DNA of 6,623 bases, taken from SKZT01 sp964478625 (GTDB taxonomy: Bacteria > Desulfobacterota > Desulfobacteria > Desulfobacterales > SKZT01). Below, piece by piece: positions 1 to 6,596 of this stretch (within the stretch, counting starts at the first letter, position 1; each line of letters opens with the position of its first letter). Location: the NCBI GenBank assembly GCA_964478625.1, contig CAYZJH010000128.1, forward strand, positions 1-6,623. The letters run 5' to 3'. Below the pieces are notes generated by a model. That model saw only the letters and a program-made list of their open reading frames with translations, had not been told where the DNA came from and did not search any database. Made by a program: the position numbers and the translations under genes.

Positions 1-54
1 ACATCATACTCCGGGGTGAGGGGCTGAGGAAGATGGGGTTTAATTACCGCTTAC
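1..54. mobile_element. Terminus of a probable IS66-family insertion sequence (partial)
   Basis: Read inward from position 54 on the minus strand the sequence begins GTAAGCGGTAATTAAACCCC. IS66-family inverted repeats characteristically begin GTAA, often GTAAGCG, and the family makes 8-bp target duplications (known of the family, from memory). The boundary is supported independently. The sensor kinase reads normally into its receiver domain as far as ...KLTQKI plus the first base (C) of a codon that should be Leu, and then diverges into RKR and a stop. If the boundary is right, positions 55-62 (GAATCTTT) are one copy of the target duplication and the other lies beyond the far end of the element, outside the window. 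No transposase coding can be assigned in these 54 bases, so the family call rests on the end sequence and the break point alone. Confidence 0.55.
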
Positions 55-3000
55 GAATCTTTTGGGTCAGTTTTAAAATGGATGTCTCGTCTTCCACGAC
101 CAGCACGGTTTCTCCGCGACCAGCGGGGATATCCGTCGCCTCCCTGGCTTTCATTCCCGCATCAACCACCTCATGCAACGGCAGATAGATTCTGAAGGTC
201 GTGCCTTTGCCTGGCTCGCTGTACACGTTTATAAAACCTTTATTCTGTTTGACGATGCCGAATACCGTGGACAACCCCAGGCCGGTGCCTTTGCCCACAC
301 CTTTGGTGGTAAAGAATGGCTCGAAAATTTTTTCCATTGTCCCCTTGTCCATGCCGCAACCGTCGTCACTGACAGCCAACATAATGAAATCGCCGGGGAT
401 AAATCCTACATGGTCTTCGCAATACTCCGCATCAAAGCTGACATAATCTGTTTCGATGGTAAGTTTGCCCACACCGCTGATGGCGTCCCGGGCGTTGACG
501 CACAGGTTGGCTAATATCTGGTCGAGCTGGGACGGGTCCATGTAAACCGGCATTCGGTCGGGGCCGGGTTGCCAAGACAGGTCAATGTCCTCACCGATGA
601 GACGACGCAGAATCTTGAGCATTCCTTCCACGCTTTCATTCAGGTCAAGCACTTTGGGCGCGATGGTTTGTCGTCGTGCAAAAGCCAGCAACTGACGAGT
701 GATGTCTGTAGATCGCTTTGCAGCTCTGAGAATTTCTTCTAAATCCTCTCGCAGGGAATCGTCCAAAACCGCTTTTTCCAGAGCGATCTCCGAATACCCG
801 ATGATGACGCTGAGCATATTGTTATAGTCATGGGCAACTCCACCGGCCAGTCGACCCACGGACTCCATTTTCTGGGATTGGCGCATCTGCTCGCGAAGGT
901 TGACCTCTTCGGTAATGTCCCGCGAAACACCACAAATTCCAACCGTGTTTCCGGCGGCGTCGAAGACCGGCGCTTTACTGGTGTCAATGATCCGCTTTTC
1001 ACCTTTCATCCTGCATGTGAAGGTCCCCCGTTCATGATGACCCGCCAACACCCGTCGGTCTGTCTTGGCAATTTCTTCGGCACTCTCCATCGGGAACAGC
1101 TCTCTGTCGGTGCGGCCGATAATCGCTTCGCAGTCGATTCCGAACATGCGCGCCATGGCGGCGTTGCAATGGGTATAGCGCAGGCTGATGTCTTTGAGAT
1201 AAATGGCGTCCTGAATCGATTCAAAAATGGCCCGCAAGCGTTCCTCTTGCTCACGCAAGGCATGTTCCCTTAGCTTACGTTCGGTGACATCAGTGAAGAC
1301 CACAACATTCAAAGTGCCTGTGGTGGCCAAACGAAATTCTATACGACGTACATTGCCATCCTTGCAGGTGACCGGGTATTCAATGGGGTTTGCTTCCGAA
1401 CGGGTATGCTTGGCTTCATCGACGGCCTTTCGCCATTCTTCCCTGACGCTACTCCTCAAGGAGGTATCGGGATACGCCAGTTCCCACCATTGACGTACCG
1501 AGGGTATCTCTTCCATTGTATAGCCGAAGAGTTCCGTGAATCTCGGGTTGGCATAAAGGGTGTTTTCATTTTCATCCGAAATCACGATACCCACCGGTGC
1601 CAGTTCCGCGAACATTCTGAAGCGAGATTCACTGTCCCGCAGCTTATGTTCTATTTCGATTCGGCTCATCGCTACGGCTACGAGATCGGTCACGGACGCC
1701 ATCAGATTGATCTCTTCATGTTCAAAAAAGGGGGAAGACCGACGGCCGAAGGATAAGGTTCCAAGCAGGCGCCCCCGGATCATCATTGGGTGGCAACAGT
1801 ACGCCTGAATGCCGTATGATTTCACCAGATCGGTCAATGGATCATTACGGTTCAGGATATTTTCACAGATCATGGGCTGTTCGCTTTGCGCGACACAACC
1901 GCAGACAGCGACGCCATGTTCGAGCCATTCGATTTTCTGGACTTCCTGATCGGGAATGCCGGCGCAGGCATTCAAATGCAATTTGCCCTCCCGAGGATCT
2001 TCCAGAAAATTAAAAAATGCCTGGCAATCGATAAACGCCATGACCCGCCGGCAGAGATCCTCAACAAGGGCTTGGGGGTCATCACTTTGCAGCAGACGAG
2101 CAGCCGTTTCCGATAGCAATGCATTGCGCCGAAGATTCCATTCAATTCGTTTTTCTTGATTTTTACGCTCAGAAATGTCCTCGGCCGCCCCTAAAATGCC
2201 GATCACCTCACCCAGATCGTTACGGATAGGTGCGACAGAAAGGCTGACGGGAAACAGGGTGCCATCTTTTCTCAACCGCATCAGTTCTTTTCCGAAAAAC
2301 CCGCCGTCTTCGATGACCTGGCACCGCAAGTCATCGAACTCCCCGCGTTTTTCCTCCGGAACGATGGGCAACGGCTTGCCCACGATCTCCTCAACGTGCC
2401 AGCCGAAAATTCGCTCCGCAGAGCTGTTCCAGGTGAGCACATTCCCATCCAAGTCAACGGTGTAGAGCGCCACGGGCGAGCAGGCAATCATGGCGCGCTG
2501 ATACTCCTCGCTTTTATGGAGCGCCTCTTCGGCCTGCTTGTGGGCGTTGATATCCACCACGGTCGTCATGAAATACAGGGGGGTACCATCCGTGTCGCGC
2601 CGCATGGCCGCACTCACATCAGCCCACAAATATTTTCCGTTTTTGTGCACGTATCGTTTTTCAAAACGCGTGGCGTCTTTTTGCCCCGACAGCAGCGGAG
2701 CGATGTGATTTTCATTGGCTTCGATATCCTCGGGCGGGGTGAGTTCCTGCCACCGTTTGCCCTTCAACTCGTCGGGGGTATACCCGAGAAAATCACTTAA
2801 GGCTTGGTTGGCATTGACCTCTCCACTAAGCAGAGTAATCGATTTGCCCACATTGGCGGCTTCGAATACGTACCTGAAGCGGTCCAGGCTCTCTTGCAAC
2901 GCCCAGGTTTTCTGCGCCACTTGACGGCGCAACGCCCAGGACCATGCAAAGACGGCCAGCAAAATCACCAGCAACGGAGTGATAACAAAAGTCGAGTAAC

Positions 3001-3655
3001 GCAACACGGTCAGAAAGGAAGTTGGTTGCGCCTGATACATACCCAACCACTTGTCATAAATCAGACGGTACTCACCGCTGTTTTCAAGGGCTTTCAAGCC
3101 TTCACTGAACTGGGCCAACAACGCATCCTGGCCTTTAGCCGTGGCGAAACAGTAGTCATAGGTCAGCAGGGCCTTCTTTGCCAAAACCAGGTTCGACCAG
3201 CCGTGCTCCTGGATCGTTAATAGGGCACTGATCCGTGATACCAGTGCGAAGTCGTGTAAGCCCTCGGCCAATTCCCGCAAAGCAGTCTCCTGGTTTTGGA
3301 CAACGGTGACTTGATCTTCCAGTCCATGCCTCATGGCAAAATCATGCATAATGTCTCCGTCTTGTACCACGATCCGTTTTCCTGCCAGCGCTTCAACCGT
3401 CTCCGGTGGAGGCGCCTCGCCCTGGCGCCCCACAGCCACCTGGTGGGCAACGATGTGGGCTGGAGAGAAACCGAAATCAAGGCCGCGCTCGGGAGAGTAG
3501 AACATGCCCTGGATTAAGTCTATTTTACCAGTCTTCAAAGCGTTGAGTCGTTCCGGCCACCAGCCAAGTCGGATCTCGATGTTCAGACCCATCTCACGGG
3601 CGATGGCGCGTGTCAGGTCGACGTTGTAACCGGCGGGGTGCCCGTTTTTATCCAA
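44..3655 (-). CDS. Hybrid sensor histidine kinase fragment, truncated at both ends (probable pseudogene)
   Basis: This is the remnant of a membrane-bound two-component hybrid kinase that would sense a periplasmic ligand and autophosphorylate. Residues are counted from the TTG at 3655. Domains in order: SBP_bac_3 solute-binding domain 1-210; one transmembrane helix about 219-241; PAS about 258-375; PAS 383-498; GAF 513-665; PAS 675-795; PAS 802-918; HisKA 926-995 with the phospho-acceptor His942 in AHDYNNML; HATPase_c 1038-1161 with N-box NLCVNARDAI, G1 DDGCGM, F-box FEPFFTTK and G2 GKGTGLGLS. A receiver domain then starts (VLVVEDE, acidic pair Glu1188/Asp1189) but ends after about 20 residues, before its phospho-Asp. 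The TTG start has no ribosome-binding site. The frame stays open upstream through GDRNFPPFEF (to 3685), a normal binding-domain start, but has no ATG or GTG before a stop at 3725-3727, and no signal peptide exists. The kinase core is intact; both ends are lost to mobile-element junctions near 55 and 3687. Last host-derived codons appear to end at 55; the final RKR-stop is read from the inserted element. Confidence 0.9.
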   Translation of the reverse strand: MDKNGHPAGYNVDLTRAIAREMGLNIEIRLGWWPERLNALKTGKIDLIQGMFYSPERGLDFGFSPAHIVAHQVAVGRQGEAPPPETVEALAGKRIVVQDGDIMHDFAMRHGLEDQVTVVQNQETALRELAEGLHDFALVSRISALLTIQEHGWSNLVLAKKALLTYDYCFATAKGQDALLAQFSEGLKALENSGEYRLIYDKWLGMYQAQPTSFLTVLRYSTFVITPLLVILLAVFAWSWALRRQVAQKTWALQESLDRFRYVFEAANVGKSITLLSGEVNANQALSDFLGYTPDELKGKRWQELTPPEDIEANENHIAPLLSGQKDATRFEKRYVHKNGKYLWADVSAAMRRDTDGTPLYFMTTVVDINAHKQAEEALHKSEEYQRAMIACSPVALYTVDLDGNVLTWNSSAERIFGWHVEEIVGKPLPIVPEEKRGEFDDLRCQVIEDGGFFGKELMRLRKDGTLFPVSLSVAPIRNDLGEVIGILGAAEDISERKNQEKRIEWNLRRNALLSETAARLLQSDDPQALVEDLCRRVMAFIDCQAFFNFLEDPREGKLHLNACAGIPDQEVQKIEWLEHGVAVCGCVAQSEQPMICENILNRNDPLTDLVKSYGIQAYCCHPMMIRGRLLGTLSFGRRSSPFFEHEEINLMASVTDLVAVAMSRIEIEHKLRDSESRFRMFAELAPVGIVISDENENTLYANPRFTELFGYTMEEIPSVRQWWELAYPDTSLRSSVREEWRKAVDEAKHTRSEANPIEYPVTCKDGNVRRIEFRLATTGTLNVVVFTDVTERKLREHALREQEERLRAIFESIQDAIYLKDISLRYTHCNAAMARMFGIDCEAIIGRTDRELFPMESAEEIAKTDRRVLAGHHERGTFTCRMKGEKRIIDTSKAPVFDAAGNTVGICGVSRDITEEVNLREQMRQSQKMESVGRLAGGVAHDYNNMLSVIIGYSEIALEKAVLDDSLREDLEEILRAAKRSTDITRQLLAFARRQTIAPKVLDLNESVEGMLKILRRLIGEDIDLSWQPGPDRMPVYMDPSQLDQILANLCVNARDAISGVGKLTIETDYVSFDAEYCEDHVGFIPGDFIMLAVSDDGCGMDKGTMEKIFEPFFTTKGVGKGTGLGLSTVFGIVKQNKGFINVYSEPGKGTTFRIYLPLHEVVDAGMKAREATDIPAGRGETVLVVEDETSILKLTQKIRKR

Positions 3656-3689
3656 GAATTCAAATGGCGGGAAGTTTCGGTCACCACTG

Positions 3690-3809
3690 TTGGGTTTTCC
3701 TTTATCCTGACATAAATTTTCTGATTATTTTGAACTGATTGAATATTTTTCGGTCTTGTTTGAACAAAACAGGGAAGTCGCTGCGCTCCGATTGATTTTA
3801 TTGGGTTTT
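3690..3809. repeat. Direct repeat TTGGGTTTT at the terminus and 111 bp inside it
   Basis: An exact 9-base direct repeat TTGGGTTTT lies at 3690-3698, as part of the proposed terminal TGTTGGG, and again at 3801-3809. The same orientation and the subterminal position suggest paired transposase-binding sites. The motif is short and AT/G-rich, so chance similarity is possible. Confidence 0.35.
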
Positions 3810-3830
3810 TTAAGGCATGGGCAGAGAGGC

Positions 3831-3888
3831 TTGAATAATTGAAAGGGGAAGCAGGTTTTATCCCACTTCCCCAAGGTGCATTATTCAA
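3831..3888 (-). terminator. Two-tier hairpin downstream of the ATPase gene (possible terminator or structured RNA)
   Basis: The outer arms TTGAATAAT (3831-3839) and ATTATTCAA (3880-3888) are perfect 9-base complements. Inside them, as minus-strand RNA, GGGGAAGUGGG and CCUGCUUCCCC can form 11 base pairs (two of them G-U) around an AUAAAA loop at about 3845-3872. The structure lies about 70 bases past the ATPase stop codon, where an operon terminator is expected. It is not followed at once by a U-run, so simple intrinsic termination is uncertain. A competing small hairpin, GCATTATTCAATGC (3878-3891), would exclude the outer arm. Confidence 0.45.
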
Positions 3889-3898
3889 TGCTCCCTGC

Positions 3899-3956
3899 TT
3901 TCGGCTATCCCTTACCGGGTTGCTCCCCAGCAGACTCCGGCTCCGTTTCACCGAAA
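3899..3956 (-). ncRNA. Possible structured RNA just 3' of the ATPase gene
   Basis: TTTCGG (3899-3904) and CCGAAA (3951-3956) are complementary and enclose a strong inner hairpin at 3915-3940. That hairpin pairs CCGG-GT-TGCT with AGCA-AC-CCGG, with two single-base bulges and a CCCC loop on the plus strand (GGGG in minus-strand RNA). It begins within a few bases of the ATPase stop at 3958 and is followed by a second large hairpin (3831-3888). I do not recognise it as a named RNA family. It could be the 3' untranslated region of the operon, an element-encoded RNA, or palindromic DNA recognised at the end of the element. Confidence 0.3.
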
Positions 3957-3957
3957 A

Positions 3958-4767
3958 TCAAAATATCTCTGATGATGCAATTCGTACATGTTCTGCGGAT
4001 ATGGACATAGATTTTTCTGCGGCAGCAGCAATAAGCGACCCTCTTGCAAGGTTGTTGGCTTTTCTTAAGAGACCGCCGGACCCTTGATGGATTGCTGTGA
4101 TGGCCTGATCTGAAAAAAAGTTCGTATCTACACCGCAAAGTTTTAAATGATGGATGAGATAGGATTTCATACCGGCCATATCCAGTCCTTCCAGGTGGCT
4201 TTTGGCAACGATCCTGGATGCAAACGGGATGGATGTCCTGTACTGGAGTTTATCCACAAGTGTGGGTTGACCGGCAAGGATGACAGGAAGCCATGTCCGG
4301 GAGTCCTTTTCAAATTGGACAAGGGTGTGGAGTTCGGCAAAAACCTCCATGCGCAAAAGGGAAGCCTCATCTATGATCAGGACGGTTTTCATTTTTTTGC
4401 CTTGAACAAATTCTTTGATCTCATTTTTAATGATAGACATCATGACAGCCCGGGAGTTTGAGGTTCTTTCTATGCCCAGTTCTTCAACGATCTGTCGATA
4501 TAATTCAATGATGGAACCGGTTGTGGCGGTGACATAAAACACCTTGTATTCGGAAGGATGCAGGGCTGATGCAGAATACCTTAATGCCGTGGATTTCCCG
4601 CTGCCGACATCGCCGGTGATAACGACACTGCTTCCCAGCCTGACGGCATAATCAAACCGGTTTTTGACACCTTGAACCTCTGGGGTTACAAGGATTTCAG
4701 CAATATCAATATTGGCTGGGAATGCCTCTTTGGATAAACCGAAAAAAGTTCTGTAGGTTTGGCTCAT
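3958..4767 (-). CDS. TniB/TnsC/ExeA-like AAA+ ATPase, transposition regulator
   Basis: This 269-residue AAA+ ATPase (AAA_22 type, related to ExeA/GspA, TniB and TnsC) is expected to bind target DNA in an ATP-dependent way and activate the partner transposase. It has Walker A GDVGSGKST at residues 52-60 (Lys58), Walker B VLIIDEA at 129-135 (Asp133, Glu134), a sensor-1-like segment VILAGQP at 162-168 and a candidate arginine finger at Arg185 in PFASRIV. A helical lid follows, with GGLLRKANNLARGSL near 231-245. The N-terminus TYRTFFGLSKEAFPANID resembles the start of ExeA-like proteins. The ATG at 4767 overlaps the transposase stop as ATGA and has an upstream AAAGGGGGG (4776-4784) at 8-base spacing, so coupled translation is likely. 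The sequence is full length, with no sign of decay. ExeA-type proteins in secretion loci are the alternative, but the overlap with a transposase settles the role. Confidence 0.93.
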   Translation of the reverse strand: MSQTYRTFFGLSKEAFPANIDIAEILVTPEVQGVKNRFDYAVRLGSSVVITGDVGSGKSTALRYSASALHPSEYKVFYVTATTGSIIELYRQIVEELGIERTSNSRAVMMSIIKNEIKEFVQGKKMKTVLIIDEASLLRMEVFAELHTLVQFEKDSRTWLPVILAGQPTLVDKLQYRTSIPFASRIVAKSHLEGLDMAGMKSYLIHHLKLCGVDTNFFSDQAITAIHQGSGGLLRKANNLARGSLIAAAAEKSMSISAEHVRIASSEIF

Positions 4768-6017
4768 AATAGCTGCCCCCCTTTGTAATTCGAGGCTTCA
4801 GGAAAAATATGAATGTCGTTGCGCCACTTATCTCGCTTGACCCGGCAATTTACTGAGAGATCCACGGGTATTAAAAACCCAAAGGATTTATTTTTGTAAA
4901 ACACCTCTGCTTTTTTGGGTGTCTCTTCATGGTATTTAACATCCACATGTCTGCCGATCAGGGCTACCGGAGCTTCAAACATGGACCCGTTGAGGGTTAT
5001 GGTTCGGTCTTTGGCTACCTTACGCCGGACTGTTTTGCGGAAATGGTCTTTTAAATCAGATGGCGCCACCCGGATGCATTCCATGGCAGAGGTGAACCTT
5101 TTAAACGGAGTCTGGCCGGTAGAACTGTGCTTGGTCTGATGATAATCGGTATTCAGCCATCTCTCAAAAGCCGTGTTCAGGTCTTCCAGGGTTTTGCCGG
5201 AGAACTTCTGGAGAAAGGACAATCTTACGGTTCGAAACCATCTTTCGATTTTTCCTTTTCCCTGGGGCTTGTAGGGTCTTGCATGGATCAAGGCAATAGA
5301 CAAAGAGGCGGCTACATATTTTAAATGATGGGATCTGAATGCAGGCCCGTTATCCACATACAGCTTTCTTGGCAGACCCCTGGTCAGAAACGCCTGTTCA
5401 AGAACCGTAAGATAGGTCTCTAAATTTTCGGATAAATAAAAACCGGCAGATGTGATCAGTCTTGAATGGTCATCTATGACCGCTATCAGATAGGTCTTTC
5501 TCATCTTGTCCTGATACAGGATTTGAGGCCCGTGCATGACATCGCTTTGCCATAAATCATTGGGGTTTGGTGCTTCAAATTTTCTCCGGTCTTCCGGGTC
5601 GGGGCTGTTTATTAATCCGCGATGACGCAAAAGCCGGTACACGCTCGAATAATTGTGCTTTTTGCCGGTTATTTTTTCCAGGGATTCTACCAGCGTGTTT
5701 ACGGTGGCATTGGGGTTATCAATTCGCAGTTTTAAGATCAAGGATACGGTTTCATCATCCAAAACCCTGGCTTTACCTTGATCGGACCGCTCTTTGGGGT
5801 ACAGGGATTCGAATTTGCCGTTGTACTGCCTGATCCATCCCAGGATAGTGCTTCTGGACAGCCTTGTCCGGTTGGAATGGGGAATCATCCATTTGCGGGC
5901 GCACTTATCCTGCAACAGGTGTTCTTTTTCTCCATAGTCAAGCTGAGCACCGGTGATAAACTCACCAATAACCCCAAAACGGAATATTGCGATCTCTTTT
6001 TTCTGGTCTTCTGTCAT
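4764..6017 (-). CDS. DDE transposase (rve integrase core, TniA/TnsB/Mu-like)
   Basis: This 417-residue transposase is expected to bind the element ends and perform strand cleavage and transfer. Helix-turn-helix DNA-binding segments occupy about residues 1-135; RSTILGWIRQYNGKF near 55-69 and SSVYRLLRHRGL near 124-135 look like recognition helices. The retroviral-integrase-like core follows, with Asp159 (LWQSDVMHG), Asp222 (LYVDNGPAF) and Glu258 (PQGKGKIERWF); 35 residues separate the second Asp from the Glu, the classic D,35,E spacing. A Mu-type C-terminal beta-barrel lies around 335-380 (RTITLNGSMFEAPVALIGR). It is shorter than TniA or TnsB and closer in size to IS21- and IS481-type enzymes. 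The start at 6017 is well supported by AAGGAGGA (6021-6028) three bases upstream. A possible own promoter lies at 6047-6075. All catalytic residues are present, so the gene looks functional. Confidence 0.94.
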   Translation of the reverse strand: MTEDQKKEIAIFRFGVIGEFITGAQLDYGEKEHLLQDKCARKWMIPHSNRTRLSRSTILGWIRQYNGKFESLYPKERSDQGKARVLDDETVSLILKLRIDNPNATVNTLVESLEKITGKKHNYSSVYRLLRHRGLINSPDPEDRRKFEAPNPNDLWQSDVMHGPQILYQDKMRKTYLIAVIDDHSRLITSAGFYLSENLETYLTVLEQAFLTRGLPRKLYVDNGPAFRSHHLKYVAASLSIALIHARPYKPQGKGKIERWFRTVRLSFLQKFSGKTLEDLNTAFERWLNTDYHQTKHSSTGQTPFKRFTSAMECIRVAPSDLKDHFRKTVRRKVAKDRTITLNGSMFEAPVALIGRHVDVKYHEETPKKAEVFYKNKSFGFLIPVDLSVNCRVKRDKWRNDIHIFPEASNYKGGQLL

Positions 6018-6020
6018 ACA

Positions 6021-6028
6021 TCCTCCTT
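6021..6028 (-). promoter_or_regulatory. Strong ribosome-binding site of the transposase gene
   Basis: The minus strand reads AAGGAGGA, followed by TGT and the ATG at 6017. It is the only near-perfect Shine-Dalgarno sequence in the element and fixes the transposase start. Confidence 0.75.
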
Positions 6029-6046
6029 AAAATTTGAGTTTCAAAG

Positions 6047-6075
6047 CTTGTATGACAGCAAAACCTGCCTGTAAA
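6047..6075 (-). promoter_or_regulatory. Candidate sigma-70 promoter ahead of the transposase
   Basis: On the minus strand TTTACA (6070-6075; 5 of 6 match to TTGACA) is separated by 17 bases from TACAAG (6047-6052; 4 of 6 match to TATAAT). It lies about 30 bases upstream of the transposase start, in the 103-base gap after the zinc-ribbon gene. If real, it would let the transposase and ATPase be transcribed separately from the zinc-ribbon gene. The -10 match is moderate. Confidence 0.3.
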
Positions 6076-6120
6076 TCACAGTATTCGGTAGGGTGCACAA
6101 AACCCCATAACCCCTGATAA

Positions 6121-6567
6121 TTAAATTGAGCTTGTAACAGGGATTTTGTTCATTCTGATCAATTCCCTGAACCCTGCAAAAATCCCTTTTTCCCAGGTGT
6201 TTGACAGATAGGCGTTTATATTCCGCTTCAAAGCCGTGAACCAGAAGTGCTGGCGGCTCCATGATATCCCAGGCAGGTATCGGCCTTTATACACCCGGTT
6301 CAGAATGCTTGAGAATATGGTTCCGACATCTGCCTGGAACTTGTTGAAATATCCCAGGGGTTTTAATTTGAAAACCGTGTGGCAATAGGGGCAACGGTAT
6401 CTCTTCAGGAACAGTCCCTGCTCAAATCCATCGAAAAATGAGAGTACAAAACCATGTCCCCATAACGTCGCTTCATTGCAATGATTGCATTTTTTAGGTT
6501 TATTCCACTTGAATTTTTTGCCCAGTTTAAAAATTTGCTTGATATCTACTTTAACCTTTAATATCAT
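6121..6567 (-). CDS. Small zinc-ribbon, probable DNA-binding protein of the transposon
   Basis: This 148-residue protein has two CxxC knuckles, CNHC at residues 27-30 and CPYC at 59-62 (within RYRCPYCHTVFKLKP), forming a probable zinc ribbon. A basic, aromatic helical region follows at about 75-125 (VGTIFSSILNRVYKGRYL, then SWSRQHFWFTALKRNINAYL) that could be a helix-turn-helix. The ribbon resembles those at the N-termini of ISL3-type transposases and, from memory, DUF6431-type proteins encoded beside DDE transposases and ExeA-like ATPases; I could not check this. There is no catalytic DDE triad and no TnsA-like nuclease motif. It precedes the transposase by 103 bases on the same strand, so a transposition cofactor, target-site binder or regulator is plausible. 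The ATG at 6567 lacks a good ribosome-binding site and overlaps an ATTTTAAAAT repeat. Function unproven. Confidence 0.75.
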   Translation of the reverse strand: MILKVKVDIKQIFKLGKKFKWNKPKKCNHCNEATLWGHGFVLSFFDGFEQGLFLKRYRCPYCHTVFKLKPLGYFNKFQADVGTIFSSILNRVYKGRYLPGISWSRQHFWFTALKRNINAYLSNTWEKGIFAGFRELIRMNKIPVTSSI

Positions 6568-6580
6568 TTTAAAATTCTGG

Positions 6581-6596
6581 GGGATTTTAAAATCCC
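6581..6596. promoter_or_regulatory. Perfect 16-bp palindrome upstream of the zinc-ribbon gene
   Basis: GGGATTTTAAAATCCC is its own reverse complement and lies 13 bases upstream of the zinc-ribbon start codon. Its core ATTTTAAAAT (6584-6593) recurs at 6566-6575, overlapping the start codon; the centres are 18 bases apart. Two such sites over a translation start suggest an operator, perhaps for autoregulation, or a subterminal transposase site. The alternative is a stop signal for transcription entering from outside the element. Confidence 0.4.

Larger units (their letters stand above)
3688..3957. other. Non-coding left end of the transposon, with repeats and hairpins
   Basis: No convincing gene lies between the ATPase stop and the sensor-kinase fragment; the open frames crossing it on both strands lack recognisable domains and ribosome-binding sites. 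The terminal 120 bases (3688-3810) are AT-rich and carry repeated short motifs: TTGGGTTTT twice, and variants of CTGATT followed by ATTTT at 3721, 3735 and 3788. The inner part (3831-3957) is richer in G+C and dominated by inverted repeats, listed separately. Long asymmetric ends with several transposase-binding sites are usual for Tn7-like and Tn5053-like elements (known of the family). That these repeats are such sites is an inference. Confidence 0.5.

Noticed and set aside
173..3517. Many plus-strand and alternate minus-strand open frames across the sensor-kinase region
   Set aside because: They overlap a single long minus-strand gene with clear domains; none shows its own ribosome-binding site, motif or recognisable family.
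3613..3951. A 112-codon minus-strand frame between the ATPase gene and the sensor-kinase fragment
   Set aside because: It runs through the hairpin region and then out of frame into the kinase; it has no signal peptide or domain and does not restore the missing start of the binding domain.
3831..3958. Cobalamin riboswitch, integron attC site or group II intron remnant
   Set aside because: The B12-box, the attC core sites and a group II domain V signature were looked for by eye and not found; the region lies 3' of a gene rather than in front of one.
3839..4087. An 82-codon plus-strand frame over the hairpins and the end of the ATPase gene
   Set aside because: It is antisense to the ATPase coding end and the inverted repeats, with low-complexity composition and no known motif.
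4147..5324. Plus-strand frames opposite the ATPase and transposase genes
   Set aside because: They are antisense to genes with complete catalytic motifs and show no independent support.
6041..6262. A 73-codon minus-strand frame spanning the gap between the zinc-ribbon and transposase genes
   Set aside because: It overlaps the zinc-ribbon gene in another frame, has no recognisable motif and covers the candidate promoter and intergenic region.
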